64,000 nt of DNA. Origin: Macrosoma leucophasiata (taxonomy: Eukaryota > Arthropoda > Insecta > Lepidoptera > Hedylidae). The notes beneath the pieces are model-generated. The model did no database searches. It was not told the DNA's origin and saw nothing but the letters and a program-made list of their open reading frames with translations. Below, piece by piece: positions 32,860 to 43,555 of the stretch; position 1 is the stretch's first letter; the number at the start of each line of letters is the position of its first letter. Both the position numbers and the translations under genes were made by a program. Location: assembly GCA_036365455.1 (NCBI GenBank), contig JAWQUS010000020.1, positions 1,647,001 to 1,711,000 of the forward strand, given 5' to 3'.

Positions 32860-33027
32860 TATGGCTCTATTCACCTTTGCAGCAGTATCAGTGCCAGTAA
32901 ACAAAAACATAAAAATGTGACAGCGGTTGTTTTTCCTCGGAGTAAAGAGGTTATGTTAAACACAATAAATTCAGATGTTTATAAACGAAATACGTGTTGC
33001 TTATTAACCAGTAATAATCCACCAGTA

Positions 33028-33093
33028 AATATCTAACGCTCCACACTCTCTGCCTAACCAGTAAAGGACTTGGCGTGAAGATACATACATATA
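33028..33093 (+). pseudogene. LINE C-terminus, tail only
   Basis: AACGCTCCACACTCTCTGCC, then a GGCGTGAAGATACATACAT tail. Confidence 0.6.
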
Positions 33094-33469
33094 TACGTAG
33101 GTAATATGTATAAAATAGCGCCTACGCATTTGAGCTTGAAATCGCACTTTGTTTACGTAATTTTGTAGGTACTCCAAATAGAAAGAGCAACTTGCGCACT
33201 TTTTGCGTAATATTTTCCTTTCACGCATATTCTTTGATGTCAAGTTGTCAATTGAGTACACTCGCAAAGTCAAGTGCTTTAACAAATAACATCAATAGTT
33301 CCCTTTATACAGTACAGTCGCGCAGAAATGTGTGAAAGACGCGATGGAAGACAATTTGATTAGTTTGTCTATATGGCGACACACTCCGACACGTCCCACG
33401 AATTGACTATGAATAATGGAATGCTTCACTGTGTGGTGTCAGTGTGGGCGATATATGCGCTAGTGAAAA

Positions 33470-33560
33470 TGTTAAAGAAAGAAAGGAAAAAAGGAAAGAA
33501 ACCTTTATTTGACAAAACAACAAGACACATACTTAAAACAGACGCAAAACGTAGCTAACA
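33470..33560 (-). repeat. LINE-like 3' end with purine tract
   Basis: GAAAGAAAGGAAAAAAGG, then CCTTTATTTGACAAAAC, the look of a reverse-oriented LINE end with its polyadenylation region. Confidence 0.4.
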
Positions 33561-34130
33561 AAAAACACATTTTCTAAAATTATTAGATACAAACCTATAT
33601 GTAATATGTGGCTCACGGCTGCGTCAAAAAGCCGTCCTGTTCAGCAAATGTCAGTTAACTTCATTTAAGAGGTACCTGACGCTGGTTTTCGACAGCACCC
33701 AACGTGAGTGAACCACGGATGTCACATGATTTGTAATAGTACTAAAACTTATACATACATTAGGATATAATATATATATATAATAAAAATCAATGAAATA
33801 ACGCAACTACTTAATAAAATGATAAATGAAATACATACCTAGCTATTTAGTACAAACAATAATCAATTGATAAATACCAGAGTAAATAAAATATAAGTAC
33901 CTATAAAACATAATCCTACATTGCTATGCCTTAGATAGGGTTTGTTACCACCGCATAAGGTGTCCGTGCTGTCGAGCAGCCATTACCCCGCTGATAGCAA
34001 GTGCATTATTATGCGATATGTCTATAACCTCCACCAGTAACTAGCCAACTAATCTTCCTTAATATATTAATTCTATTTTTGAAAAAAATATGTGGTGCCT
34101 GAGCTTTTCCCTAAGCTTGTGATGCCAAAT
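33561..34130. other. Unassigned, possibly LINE 3' region
   Basis: Follows a reverse-oriented LINE-like end at 33470. TTACCACCGCATAAGGTGTC stands out, but no coding is visible. Confidence 0.35.
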
Positions 34131-34446
34131 AGGCACCATCGCATTACCTAATCTATCTGTTGTGAAGATAAAGTGTTCCAGTACGATGGTGATATATGGC
34201 CCCGTAATAATGAATACTCATAGATTAGGTAATGCGGTGATGCCTACACCTAGTATGCCACAACATATAGATACTATGGGATTGTCAGTAACAAAAAACT
34301 GTATAGATCTACTTCTACTTGCTCCGTCACTGATCCTCATCCGTATATCTGCTTTTTGACCTCTGGTTTTTGTGTAGATGTCGATAGACTGCACTCATAA
34401 ATTAACATCCATGTGAACTACATGTTTGTTTGCCATATATATAGAT
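34131..34446 (+). mobile_element. ACTGGTGG SINE remnants, rearranged
   Basis: A plus 5'-side piece (34131-34210), a minus piece (34213-34245) and a plus 3' piece (34328-34446) lie together; old and scrambled. Confidence 0.55.
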
Positions 34447-34622
34447 TAAACTATAAAAATTTACTCATTATAAAATTATTATTTCAAGTAAAACAATATC
34501 TATGATCGTGGTACTCATAACATAACCACTAGCCCGGGATTGTCAGTGGCGTACATGTAAGAACTATCTACTCCTCTCGCGACCTACTGGGAATCTAGTC
34601 CAGCCGCTCTTCCAACTGAGCT

Positions 34623-34680
34623 ACATCTATTGCATTGCTTTATGGTAGCAGCTGCTACCATAAAGCAATGCAATAGATGT
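34623..34680. repeat. Perfect 58-bp palindrome
   Basis: Two 29-bp arms starting ACATCTATTGC meet with no spacer at GGTAGCAGCTGCTACC. Such perfect cruciform-forming DNA is unstable over time, so it is either recent or an assembly artefact. Confidence 0.9.
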
Positions 34681-34708
34681 GAAGGAAAGATTGGACAAAT
34701 CGGGCAGG

Positions 34709-34784
34709 GCTTCAGTAGCTCAATTGGAAGAGCGGCTGGACTAGATTCCCAGTAGGTCGCGAGTTCGAGTCTCGCCTGAAGTCA
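34709..34784 (+). ncRNA. tRNA-like unit 4
   Basis: Nearly identical to the units at 22905, 22997 and 23305, with one T-arm change (GAGTCTCG for GAGCCTCG). It has the same 9-base anticodon loop. Confidence 0.6.
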
Positions 34785-35068
34785 AATTTTTCTTTCCATT
34801 TTTCTTTAAAAATTAAATATATTTCACAAGCATGTGTTAATGCGAAATAATATAAAACAATTATCTACTCCTCGCTCCGCTCATCGTTCCGCTGTAACTG
34901 TAACCACAAACACCCGTGTTCATGTTTTGTTTACGCTTGCTAGTCCCGATTTACGGGTTAGCTCAACGTCGTCCGTAAACAGCGATTTGATGACCATTTA
35001 CTCCGCACATAACGAGGTTATTTTATATGATACTGATAAGAAACACCATTATAAAGTTTTGTCATTAG

Positions 35069-35329
35069 GGAGCTCGCGGGCGTAGGGACTACCGCATTAC
35101 CTAATATACTTGTGGTTAAATGGTAGTGTTCAGCACTATTGTGTTTCGGTCAGGTGGTAATGTACGGCCCTGCAATTTCCGGTATACAAGCACAACACCT
35201 TAGGCTTCAGGAGTGGTAACGCATCTGCATTTTGACCTTGGTCTTTGTGTGGATGTCTATAGGCTGCAGTCATCACTTAACATCAATGTGAACTGCATGC
35301 TTGTTTGCTACTTCCATTACATAAAAAAA
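35069..35329 (+). mobile_element. ACTGGTGG SINE, head missing
   Basis: Starts at GAGCTCGCGGGCGTAGG; otherwise complete with polyA. Confidence 0.88.
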
Positions 35330-35867
35330 TGAAAAAATGTGTGTTCCGTAAAATTCGTTACTTCAAAAGTAAGTAAGGTCTAGCGGCCCTGGGATCATTC
35401 TATGTGATAGCCATTCATTTTATTCATCCGTTGTATTACCCGACAATCGTTTTAATTGTAGAGAGTTGCTGCCTCCAGTTAAACTGAAAATAAAACACGT
35501 AACAAGTTACACCGATACGTTTTTGGCAACTAAAAAAAACCATTAATCGATCTAGCACGTTGTAACAGACATCACCCGGGACAGTTATCTCTGTTTTCGG
35601 AATGAACACGATTTTTTTTGTGTTAGGTGGAAAATATGAACTGAATATAGCAAGCTCTAAAGCTTGTGTCGCCTGCGGGCAATTGAAAAAATATTTGTTA
35701 GAATCTCTACACTTTGTAATGTCTGGCAATGGCGTGTAAACTGATTTCACCTTTTAATGAACCAAATTTATGAAAAATAGTTTAATTCAAATAAATAAAT
35801 AAATAATGGTTTATTGACACAAGAATATACACACATTTGATCACAAACTGATAATAACAAATATATA
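35330..35867. other. Unassigned, with LINE-like 3' end
   Basis: AATAAATAAATAAATAATGG followed by TTTATTGACACAAG at about 35790 resembles a reversed LINE end. The 104-codon minus frame (35436-35750) is not recognised. Confidence 0.4.
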
Positions 35868-36157
35868 TTTTTTTTTTTATGTAATAAAAGTGGCAAACAA
35901 GCATGCAGTTCACATTCATGTTAAGTGAAGACTGCAGCCTATAGACAGACACCCACACAATGACCAGAGGTCAAAATGCAGATGCGCCACTCCTGAGGCA
36001 TTAGGTGTTATGCCTCTGTGCCGGAAATTACAGGGCCGTACATTACCACCTGACCGGAACACGATAGTGCTGAACACTACCATTTAGCGGCAAGTATATT
36101 AGGTAATGCGGTGGTACCTACGCCCGCGAGCTCCGTCGCTAGAGTTCTACCACCAGT
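35868..36157 (-). mobile_element. ACTGGTGG SINE, full
   Basis: Complete minus-strand copy. Confidence 0.9.
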
Positions 36158-36426
36158 AGAATATAATAATGTTATAATAATAATGTTTGTACAATAGAAT
36201 TTGTTGAACACCTGGTACCCAAAGTAAGATTAAACTTGTATTATGAGTACCAGGGCTCTTGCACCTCATTTGCATAATTAACCATTTATTGTCGGTTATG
36301 TTGCGTGTATACACGCGTTGGTGGTATATTAATTGCAGCAACCATGAATGAATACACATTGAAGTTAAGATTGACGTGTGTGTGTGAGAGAGAGATTCTC
36401 AGGTTTAAATGAGAATAGTAATTTCT

Positions 36427-36610
36427 TTTTAGTAGGAGAGATACTGAACCCTGCGAGTAACGTTGGCCCTGTAAGGCTATACATATTTGTAGGGATGAAT
36501 CATAATATGCTAAGTACAAAAACCATCGCCTGGCAAGGATTAACCCGTCACGTCAGCTGGTTTTTACTTCCATATTTTATATCTGGCTCGATTACAACCA
36601 TTTATGTTGC
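36427..36610 (+). repeat. Dispersed repeat (ACCATCGCCTGGCAAG family)
   Basis: Shares CCTGCGAGTA-like, ATATGCTA and ACCATCGCCTGGCAAG segments with 50460-50640. Class unknown. Confidence 0.55.
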
Positions 36611-36629
36611 ATCTTAAACTTAAATTTTT

Positions 36630-36805
36630 GTGTTCGGATACTTAAAGAAAATCACGATTTGCGTACTGCAAATGAGCGAAAGCTCAATCGTATATCAATA
36701 GCAGATTAATTGATGTACAATTTACATTACATGATACGCTCGATACATAATTTATCGAATTCGTCCTAACAAATTCACTGTCATGGAAACACACTTCTAA
36801 TAAAT
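36630..36805 (+). repeat. Dispersed repeat (TTGATGTACAATTTACATTA family)
   Basis: Matches 51150-51300 in opposite orientation, about 90% by eye, including GATACGCTCGATACATAATT and CGTCCTAACAA. Confidence 0.7.
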
Positions 36806-36948
36806 ATTATTTTGTCAATTTCTCCACATAAGTTAAAAATGAATCTATGGGTTTACCAACGTTTTGATTTAGTTTAGTTTTGATTTAAATGCAGCGGTTT
36901 CACTTGTTTTCCTAATATTTTCGGGAAGTTTATGAAACAATTGTGCTT

Positions 36949-37235
36949 TTATGTATGTATCTTCACGTTAGGTCCCTAACGGGGTAGGCAGAGAGTGTAG
37001 AGCGCCAGAAATCCCGGTCCTGACAAACCTCTCGTGCCTCGTCTACCTTCATCATTCTCTTCATACATGCACGCCGATTCCTAAGACTTTTGACACCACC
37101 ATCAGACAGAACTCGACCTATTTGGTCATGGTAGGTCAATCTTGGTCTTTCTGGGCCTCTGCAACCATCCAACATTCGCATATATCTGTTTAGTCATTCG
37201 CTCATTCGACATTCTTTCTATATGATTATCACATT
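36949..37235 (-). pseudogene. LINE C-terminus with TACA tail
   Basis: Minus strand. One frame reads GCRGPERPRLTYHDQIGRVL, then RRACMKRMMKVDEAREVCQD and SAYPVRDLT, the cleanest copy of this tail here. The tail repeat is at 36951-36960. Confidence 0.88.
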
Positions 37236-37930
37236 ATTATTTCTATTCCACGGAACTCAGTAAACGCGAGCACGACTCGTACTTGGCAGATTTTTAAAGG
37301 ATAGTTGATGGTTAGTACCGAGTTTTAAAGAATAGTTAAAGTAAGATCAAGTAACTACACGAGAGGTTCGCTTCTTGTGGGATCAATAAATACAAGTAAA
37401 ACAAAATTTATTTATTCACAACTATAGTTGTTATGGTCAAGAAAATATACTTCCAAGTATGATAAATATTTTCGCAATCTCCATCCAATTTTCCCTACTT
37501 TTCCCTCCATCAATAGTTGTTGTATGAACATGGCGTTTTATGGTTTAGCGATGGAGATGAGTTGCGAACTTCGATCATTGAGGGGATCACAACTGTAACT
37601 TGTTGGAGTTTTGATGGTGTTAATTATGTCGTGGGAATATGGTTCAAGTTTATGGAAGTTTTACGTGTAGATGCCCATGGGCGTTGCTAGGGGGTAGCAG
37701 GGGAAGGCTGCTTCCCCCGTGAAATCCTTACATGTGTAAACCCTTCGTATACAAATCCAAATCGCTCTTAGCCAATTTTTTAAGACTTCCCGTCTCCAAA
37801 AGTCTGTCCAGTTGCAATAAATAATATAACAACCGTTACAAAAGACAAACATGTCGTTCGCGAAATTTATGTTTCCTATAAACTTATTTACAAGCCATCA
37901 AAAGGAAGCGAAATGGTTAACCGCTTGATA
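37236..37930. other. Unassigned sequence
   Basis: CCATGGGCGTTGCTAGGGGG at about 37676 looks like a DNA-transposon or LINE remnant, but I cannot place it. Confidence 0.4.
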
Positions 37931-38013
37931 TTGATAGTAGAGTCCTAGTGATGGAGTTCGGGAATGATATTTTGTTCCCGTAAAAAATATTCAGATAGGA
38001 GAATATAGTATTT

Positions 38014-38215
38014 ACTGGTGGTAGAGTTTTCAGTGCAGAAAGAGGGTGAGTTTAGGCACCATCGCATTACCTTAGGTCAACAACTTAGGTCTCAGGGTTG
38101 CCACTGGAAACGCATTTATTTGCATTTGACCTCTGATTTCTGTTTAGATGTCTATAGATTGCAGTCATCACTTAACATCAATGTGAGCTGCATGCTTGTT
38201 TGCCACCATCCTTAC
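38014..38215 (+). mobile_element. ACTGGTGG SINE, deleted in the middle
   Basis: Head and 3' end kept. A stray head fragment (GATAGTAGAGTCC) lies at about 37931. The BEL/Pao element begins 73 bp later. Confidence 0.75.
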
Positions 38216-38288
38216 CTTAAAAGCACTCGTGTCCCTGTCTATCCATCTTCTTTGACTTCAACTTTCCCCCTATACGCGGGGTTGGCTT

Positions 38289-38618
38289 TGTTCCTACTTT
38301 TGCTAGTGGGAGCGATAAAAATAAAAGGTGGACTGTAACTTAAAGTAATATAATGAATGATTATGACAATGATGATGACTATAAGCAAGAAATGAGAGCG
38401 AGCAATGAGCGATGAGACGTGTGTCGTCGATGATTTATGAAAATGGAATGAATAGGCGCGCGGCGGCGGCGGCACGGTGACTCGGTGAGGCGGCCCGAGG
38501 CGGCGGGGCCCTGCGCCGCGCCCGCGCGCACCTCCCCGCGCTCGTCCTCCATCCGGCTTCCGCGCACTGCACAGTCGACACTCGCCCGCGCATACCGCGG
38601 CCGGGTAGTGCTCCAACA
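38289..38618 (-). repeat. 3' LTR of the BEL/Pao element
   Basis: This is a 330-bp copy of the 42216-42545 repeat, differing at two positions. On the minus strand it begins TGTTGGAG and ends GGAACA. It follows a purine-rich tract and the integrase stop. The outer flank ends in GCTT, matching the flank of the other LTR. Confidence 0.95.
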
Positions 38619-38630
38619 GCTCCCCGGGTT
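38619..38630 (-). promoter_or_regulatory. Polypurine tract of the BEL/Pao element
   Basis: Minus strand CCCGGGGAGC lies directly against the start of the 3' LTR, the place where plus-strand DNA synthesis is primed. It is short, as expected for this group. Confidence 0.6.
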
Positions 38631-38642
38631 AAAATCTTTATT

Positions 38643-40370
38643 TCAAAATAAAGGCAAAGGACAAATATTGTTATAAGCCCTAATAATTGTTCCCCGTTTG
38701 GTTTTTATCTCAACCACTCTTACGGCGCCGTCCCTGCCTGGAAAGGTCTTCGTCACACGCCCCAGAGACCACAACAAGGGTGGTAATCCCCGATCTTTCA
38801 CTAGGACCAAGGTGCCCACCGACAGGCTTCCGCTTGAATGGTGCCACTTTGTCTTTTGTTGGAGTAACGATACGTACTCCAACTGAAATCTGTTCCAAAA
38901 ATGTTGTTTGACATATTCTATTCTACGAAATCGCTCGAGTCGGCTGATGTTGGTTTCCGTCACCTGTGGACTTGGAACAGATGTAAGTGATCGTCCAATT
39001 AAAAAATGGGCAGGTGTTAGGACTGTTAAATCTAAGGGATCAGAGGATTGCGGGATAAGAGGACGTGAATTAAGAATGGCTTCTATTTGAGTCAAGCATG
39101 TGTTCATTTCCTCAAATGTGAAGTGTGTCAAATTTAGCAATCTTTTTAAGTGATGCTTTGTGGATCGAACCGCTGCTTCAGCTATACCGTTAAAATGCGG
39201 TGAGTACGGAGGAGTAAACGAAAACTCAATGCCCTGTCGAACAACCTCAGATGATACATTTGAGTCAGCAAGGTCTTTCAACAAATGTTTTAATTCGTTA
39301 AATGCACCCACGAAATTGGTGCCATTATCTGACAAAATTGTTTTGGGCTTGCCGCGACGAGCCATGAATCGGTTCAAAGCAGCGATATATGCTTCTTTGG
39401 TCAGATCACTGACGAGCTCAATGTGAACTGCTTTAATTGCGAGGCACACAAAAATACAAATGTACGACTTCACGAGCTTGCACCCTCGCCCCCTTCGATC
39501 GGCTATAAATATCGGCCCGGCATAGTCAACACTACAATTTAAAAAAGGAAACTCCAAGGCGGTTCTAGAACACGGTAACTGACCCATTGCGGGCTGTAAT
39601 GTACGACATTTAAATTTAAAACATTTTAAACACTGTCTCACAGTACATTTCGATAGATTTCGACCACCTAGAGGCCAATACAATTGTCTAATATTTGCCA
39701 ATAATAATTGAGGGCCAGCGTGTAATAGCTCGTGGTGATATTTCCTGAATATTAACTTAGTAAGGTGATGCTTACTACATAGCAATATGGGATGTTTTAC
39801 ATTGTAATCGTAGGGAGAGTTGCTAAGTCTGCCGCCTACACGCATAACACCATCAGTATCTACAAAGGGACTTAAGCGCAGCAGCCTATTTTTATGAACC
39901 AGTGGTTTACCGGACTCAAGTATTGCGTATTCGTCCGGAAACATATCAATTTGAGAAACATGTATAATATGATGAAATGATTTCATCATTTCTTGTGACG
40001 TTAAAGGACCGCATAATTTATTTTTGTTTCTTAAATTATGTATGAATCTTAAAATATATGAAACTACTCTCTGTAAACGATTAAAATTAGAATAATTATG
40101 AATTAATGATATTAAATCTGATTGAGGATGACATGATAATGAATTATTATTATTTTGTGAGGTGAAATGACATGAAATTAGTTCAAGTGAATCCTGTGTC
40201 ACGCTTTCATTTGGCGTTTTAGGCCAGTGTAACTCTGATTTGAGCAAAAATTGTGGTCCCGACCACCACAGCGAACACTCACTGATACGGTCAGCCTTCA
40301 GCCCGCGAGAGACAAGATCCGCTGGATTGTCATGAGACGGCACGTACCTCCACGTCTGTCCAGCGGTACT
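38643..40370 (-). pseudogene. pol: BEL/Pao pol: integrase
   Basis: This continues the reverse transcriptase frame after the TAA at 40371 ([19 protein letters not shown]); no ATG restarts it. Integrase cuts and joins the element DNA into the chromosome. The HHCC zinc-binding region is visible (HHELLHAG, then [14 protein letters not shown]). The catalytic acidic triad is in [22 protein letters not shown] and [16 protein letters not shown]. The C-terminal part reads [20 protein letters not shown], typical of BEL/Pao. The frame ends about 25 bp before the 3' LTR. The domain looks intact, but its expression depends on passing the upstream stop. Confidence 0.93.
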
Positions 40371-42170
40371 TTATTGAATTTCATCAACTCTATTTCGCAC
40401 AAAAGGTTTTAATGTATTAGGGGCCATAGCTAGCCAACTTAACACAATTGTGGAATCGCACCAATACTGACATTTATTTATAGTAAGACGTAATGCATTC
40501 ATCACTTTAGTACACAGTCTTGTCCCTAATAATGCCCCACACAATTCTAGACGAGGAATTGTAGTAGGCTTGATAGGTGCAACACGATTCTTAGAAATTA
40601 ACAGCCGAGAATTAATTTGACCGGTCTTGTCTATTGACCGAATATATATACAGGCACCGTACGCCTTTTCGGAGGCGTCTGTGAAAACATGAACTTCATG
40701 AATAACTGAATTTTCGCATAACACCCATCTAGGAATTTTCAAAGCGTTAATATGTGTTAAATTTGCCAGAAAGGTAGACCATGAACAAATTATATCCTCA
40801 GGTACCTTGTCATCCCAGTTACACCCACTTAACCATAGTCTCTGCATAATCAGTTTTGCATCTACCACACAAGGCCCAACCAGACCTAATGGGTCAAATA
40901 TCTGACTTATGACTGATAAAATACTTCGTTTTGTCACCTGTTTGTCACCATTTATGCCAATAGAAAATGCAAGCGTATCTGACTCACACATCCAATGTAA
41001 CCCTAATGTTTTTGAGGATACATTTTTATTCTCTGATAGGTTTAAACTATTGGGACATCCCGATTTGCCAGTGATAGCAGTCAAAATACATGAATTATTG
41101 GACTGCCATTTACGAAGATTAAAATTGGCAGACGCCAAAATAGAAATAACTTCTTTTCCTAATTTTATTACTTCTTCAATCGAGTTGCCACCACTTATGT
41201 AATCATCAACATAAAAATCTTTTTCTTTAGAAACTTTCACTTCTTCACTGCTAGCAAGTGATGCTAAACTAACTAAGCATTTTGTTGCCAAATACGGGGC
41301 GGAGGCTGTACCGTAAGTAACTGTGTTAAGGCTGTATATTTTAAGTGGCAACCTAGAATTTTCACGAAAAATTATTTGTTGCAAAGAATGCTGTGAAGGT
41401 GTTACCTTAATAGCTCGATACATTTTTTCAATGTCTCCAGATATAATATACCTATGTTGCCGAAGACGCAACAATATAGATAGTAAATCATCCTGAACAG
41501 TGGGTCCCACCATTTGGATATCATTTAACGACAATCCAGATGTGGTGGCTGCCGACGCGTCAAAAACCGCTCGGAGTTTTGTCGTCAGACTGGATTCTTT
41601 AATGACGCCATGATGTGGCACATAATATTCAACCGTATTTGTAATTTGACAATTTTTTATTTCCGTCATATGCCCTAAACGCTCATACTCCTGCATGAAT
41701 TCTATGTATCTGTCTTTGAACACTGGATCACGCTGAAATCTACGTTCCAGTGACAAAAACCGGCGTTTAGCCATCTCGTAAGAATCACCTAAAACCTCAG
41801 GACTTTGCTTTAAGGGTACTGTTACAACAAAACTACCATCCTTGTCGCGTGTAGTATTAAGGTGAAAACTTTCTTCACATGCTCGTTCTTCCCGAGATAA
41901 ACAATGCTCTGAAGATACTGTATCAATTTCCCAAAATCGATTTATATTATTGTTCAAATCATCGACAGAGACATTACAAAAATGTGTTATATTTTCTGAA
42001 TATGAATGTTGTTTTACTGATTTAACATTGACAATAGGACCTGACACTATCCATCCGAACTGAGTCTCATGTAGCTTAGGTAATTTTTTCCCTAAATTAA
42101 CGGATGCGATACCTAAAACATTCCAAAAGACCTCAGCACCAACGAGAATATCAATGACAGACGGAACATT
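40371..42170 (-). pseudogene. pol: BEL/Pao pol: protease remnant, reverse transcriptase and RNase H
   Basis: The frame opens just after the primer site with the end of the protease region (IDILVGAEVFW, then GWIVSGP). The ATG-bounded part starts at 42047. The reverse transcriptase copies element RNA into DNA; visible motifs are SGDIEKMYRAIKV and the catalytic FYVDD. RNase H follows with its acidic residues in VHVFTDASEKAYGA, PRLELCGALLG and QYWCDSTIVLSWL. The frame ends in a TAA at 40371-40373, after RVDEIQ. Integrase continues in the same frame right after it, so this is one nonsense change in a formerly continuous pol. The protease active site and gag are absent. Confidence 0.93.
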
Positions 42171-42174
42171 AACA

Positions 42175-42213
42175 ATCCATAGGTCGCTGGTTCATATCCG
42201 GCTCGAAGGACCA
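42175..42213 (-). promoter_or_regulatory. Primer-binding site extended to 39 nt of tRNA-Tyr complement
   Basis: Two bases inside the 5' LTR, the minus strand reads TGGTCCTTCGAGCCGGAT, complementary to the 3' 18 nt of a tRNA whose acceptor stem would begin CCTTCGA. That fits tRNA-Tyr. The match does not stop at 18 nt: the plus strand reads like the tRNA 3' half from just after the anticodon through the T arm to CCA, 39 nt in all. The T loop reads TTCATATCC where I recall TTCAAATCC in insect tRNA-Tyr. A second trace of the same primer site at about 4609 stops matching after about 19 nt, the normal length. The tRNA identity rests on memory of the sequence and has not been searched. Confidence 0.8.
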
Positions 42214-42215
42214 AA

Positions 42216-42545
42216 TGTTCCTACTTTTGCTAGTGGGAGCGATAAAAATAAAAGGTGGACTGTAACTTAAAGTAATATAATGAATGATTATGACAATGAT
42301 GATAACTATAAGCAAGAAATGAGAGCGAGCAATGAGCGATGAGACGTGTGTCGTCGATGATTTATGAAAATGGAATGAATAGGCGCGCGGCGGCGGCGGC
42401 ATGGTGACTCGGTGAGGCGGCCCGAGGCGGCGGGGCCCTGCGCCGCGCCCGCGCGCACCTCCCCGCGCTCGTCCTCCATCCGGCTTCCGCGCACTGCACA
42501 GTCGACACTCGCCCGCGCATACCGCGGCCGGGTAGTGCTCCAACA
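42216..42545 (-). repeat. 5' LTR of the BEL/Pao element
   Basis: This 330-bp LTR is upstream of pol on the minus strand. It pairs with 38289-38618 and differs at two sites: A versus G in the GATGATAACT stretch, and T versus C in GGCGGCATGG. A very GC-rich block rich in CGG and CGC triplets fills about half of it, unlike the AT-rich surroundings. Arginine-rich open frames across it appear to be artefacts of this composition. It should hold promoter and polyadenylation signals, but I cannot place them with confidence. Confidence 0.95.
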
Positions 42546-42573
42546 GCTTTCCTAAGCATGCCGTGACATTTGC

Positions 42574-42868
42574 TTTTTTTTTTTTTTTTTATGTAATAAA
42601 AGTGGCAAACAAGCATGCAGTTCACATTGATGTTAAGTGATGACTGCAGCCTATAGACAACCACACAATGACCAGAGGTCAAAATGCAGATGCGCTGCCA
42701 CTCTTGAGACATTAGGTGTTATGCCTCTGTGCCGGAAATTACAGGGCCGTACATTACCACCTGACCGGAACACGATAGTGATGAACATTACCATTTAGCG
42801 GCAAGTATATTAGGTAATGCGGTGGTGCCTACGCCCGCGAGCTCCTTCACTGGAGCTCTACCACCAGT
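42574..42868 (-). mobile_element. ACTGGTGG SINE, full
   Basis: Complete minus-strand copy 28 bp beyond the BEL/Pao 5' LTR. Confidence 0.9.
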
Positions 42869-43081
42869 AAAAGCAAGCACAAGCTTTGTCTTGCACGTCA
42901 TCTTCCTTAAGTCTCATCTTTCTCTTAAATGTTTAGTCTCAGCCAATTTGCTTAAAAACTACAGGGCCGATTGAATTGAAGTGTACTTTAAATTATATTT
43001 ATCAGTGACCCAACGAGCAAGCAGTTGCATAGAGGATAAATGACAACACAAAAACATCTACACAAAAATTTAAGAATGATG

Positions 43082-43300
43082 AACTTCCTTCTGAGGTATT
43101 CCCTCGGTGCTACAATATGGGGTTCTTAGTAAATGACGTCAAAAGGGTCCTTCAGGGTTGACACCACGTTGGCTACTCCCCTGGTGTTGCAAAAAGGGCC
43201 AAAATACAGAGCTATAATCCACCATGCCGGAACAACAAGTCGCCACCACCAAGAATGCTGTGCTGTATGCAGCTCTATAGCATGTGCGTTACCACTCCTG
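43082..43300 (+). repeat. Dispersed repeat (GTGCTACAATATGGGG family)
   Basis: Shares GGTGCTACAATATGGGGTTC, GGCGTCAAAA-like and GTCCTTCAGGG segments with 63348-63475. Likely a LINE 3' region. Confidence 0.55.
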
Positions 43301-43555
43301 AGACCAATGGTTATATTTCACCGGGACGCCATGGCGGCGTCTAGCATCTAATTCTTATAGCCCTGTGATATTCATTATTTGGCTATACCTACATTTATGG
43401 GAAATCATAATATAACATCAAATTGTGGTTGTTGTTGAACTTAGGTGTCTAATGTGCAGAAGATAATACCTACTGTGTACAATAAGCAGTTCTACAATAT
43501 ACTGTGAGATATGAGGATGCTTTTAGGTGGCTTTTAGTGAATAAAAGTCTCGGCC

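Larger units (their letters stand above)
34577..34861 (+). mobile_element. Palindromic tRNA-like retroposon with 12-bp target duplication
   Basis: TATCTACTCCTC occurs at 34565-34576 and 34862-34873, bracketing the insert. Inside are a partial minus-strand tRNA-like unit (34577-34624), a perfect spacer-free palindrome at 34623-34680 with 29-bp arms, a short linker, a complete plus-strand tRNA-like unit (34709-34784) and the same AT-rich tail as at 23073. The inverted side lacks about 34 bases found on the other side between GATGT and the tRNA body. Confidence 0.75.
38289..42545 (-). mobile_element. BEL/Pao LTR retrotransposon, young but internally deleted
   Basis: Two 330-bp direct repeats (38289-38618 and 42216-42545) bound a pol region on the minus strand. 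Both start TG and end CA and differ at only two positions, so the insertion is recent. The 4 bp GCTT outside each end (38285-38288 and 42546-42549) is a plausible target duplication. Between the LTRs lie the end of protease, reverse transcriptase, RNase H and integrase in BEL/Pao order. Gag and the protease start are missing: the primer-binding region joins directly to late protease. One in-frame stop splits pol. The copy could not move by itself, but intact relatives elsewhere in the genome could have supplied proteins in trans. It sits between SINE copies. Confidence 0.95.

Noticed and set aside
36286..36519. Small frames around GTGTGTGAGAGAGAG
   Set aside because: Low-complexity sequence beside a dispersed repeat; no protein-like composition.
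38379..38676. Arginine-rich frames in the GC-rich block (also at 42306-42543)
   Set aside because: They lie inside the two LTRs and recur identically because the LTRs are copies.
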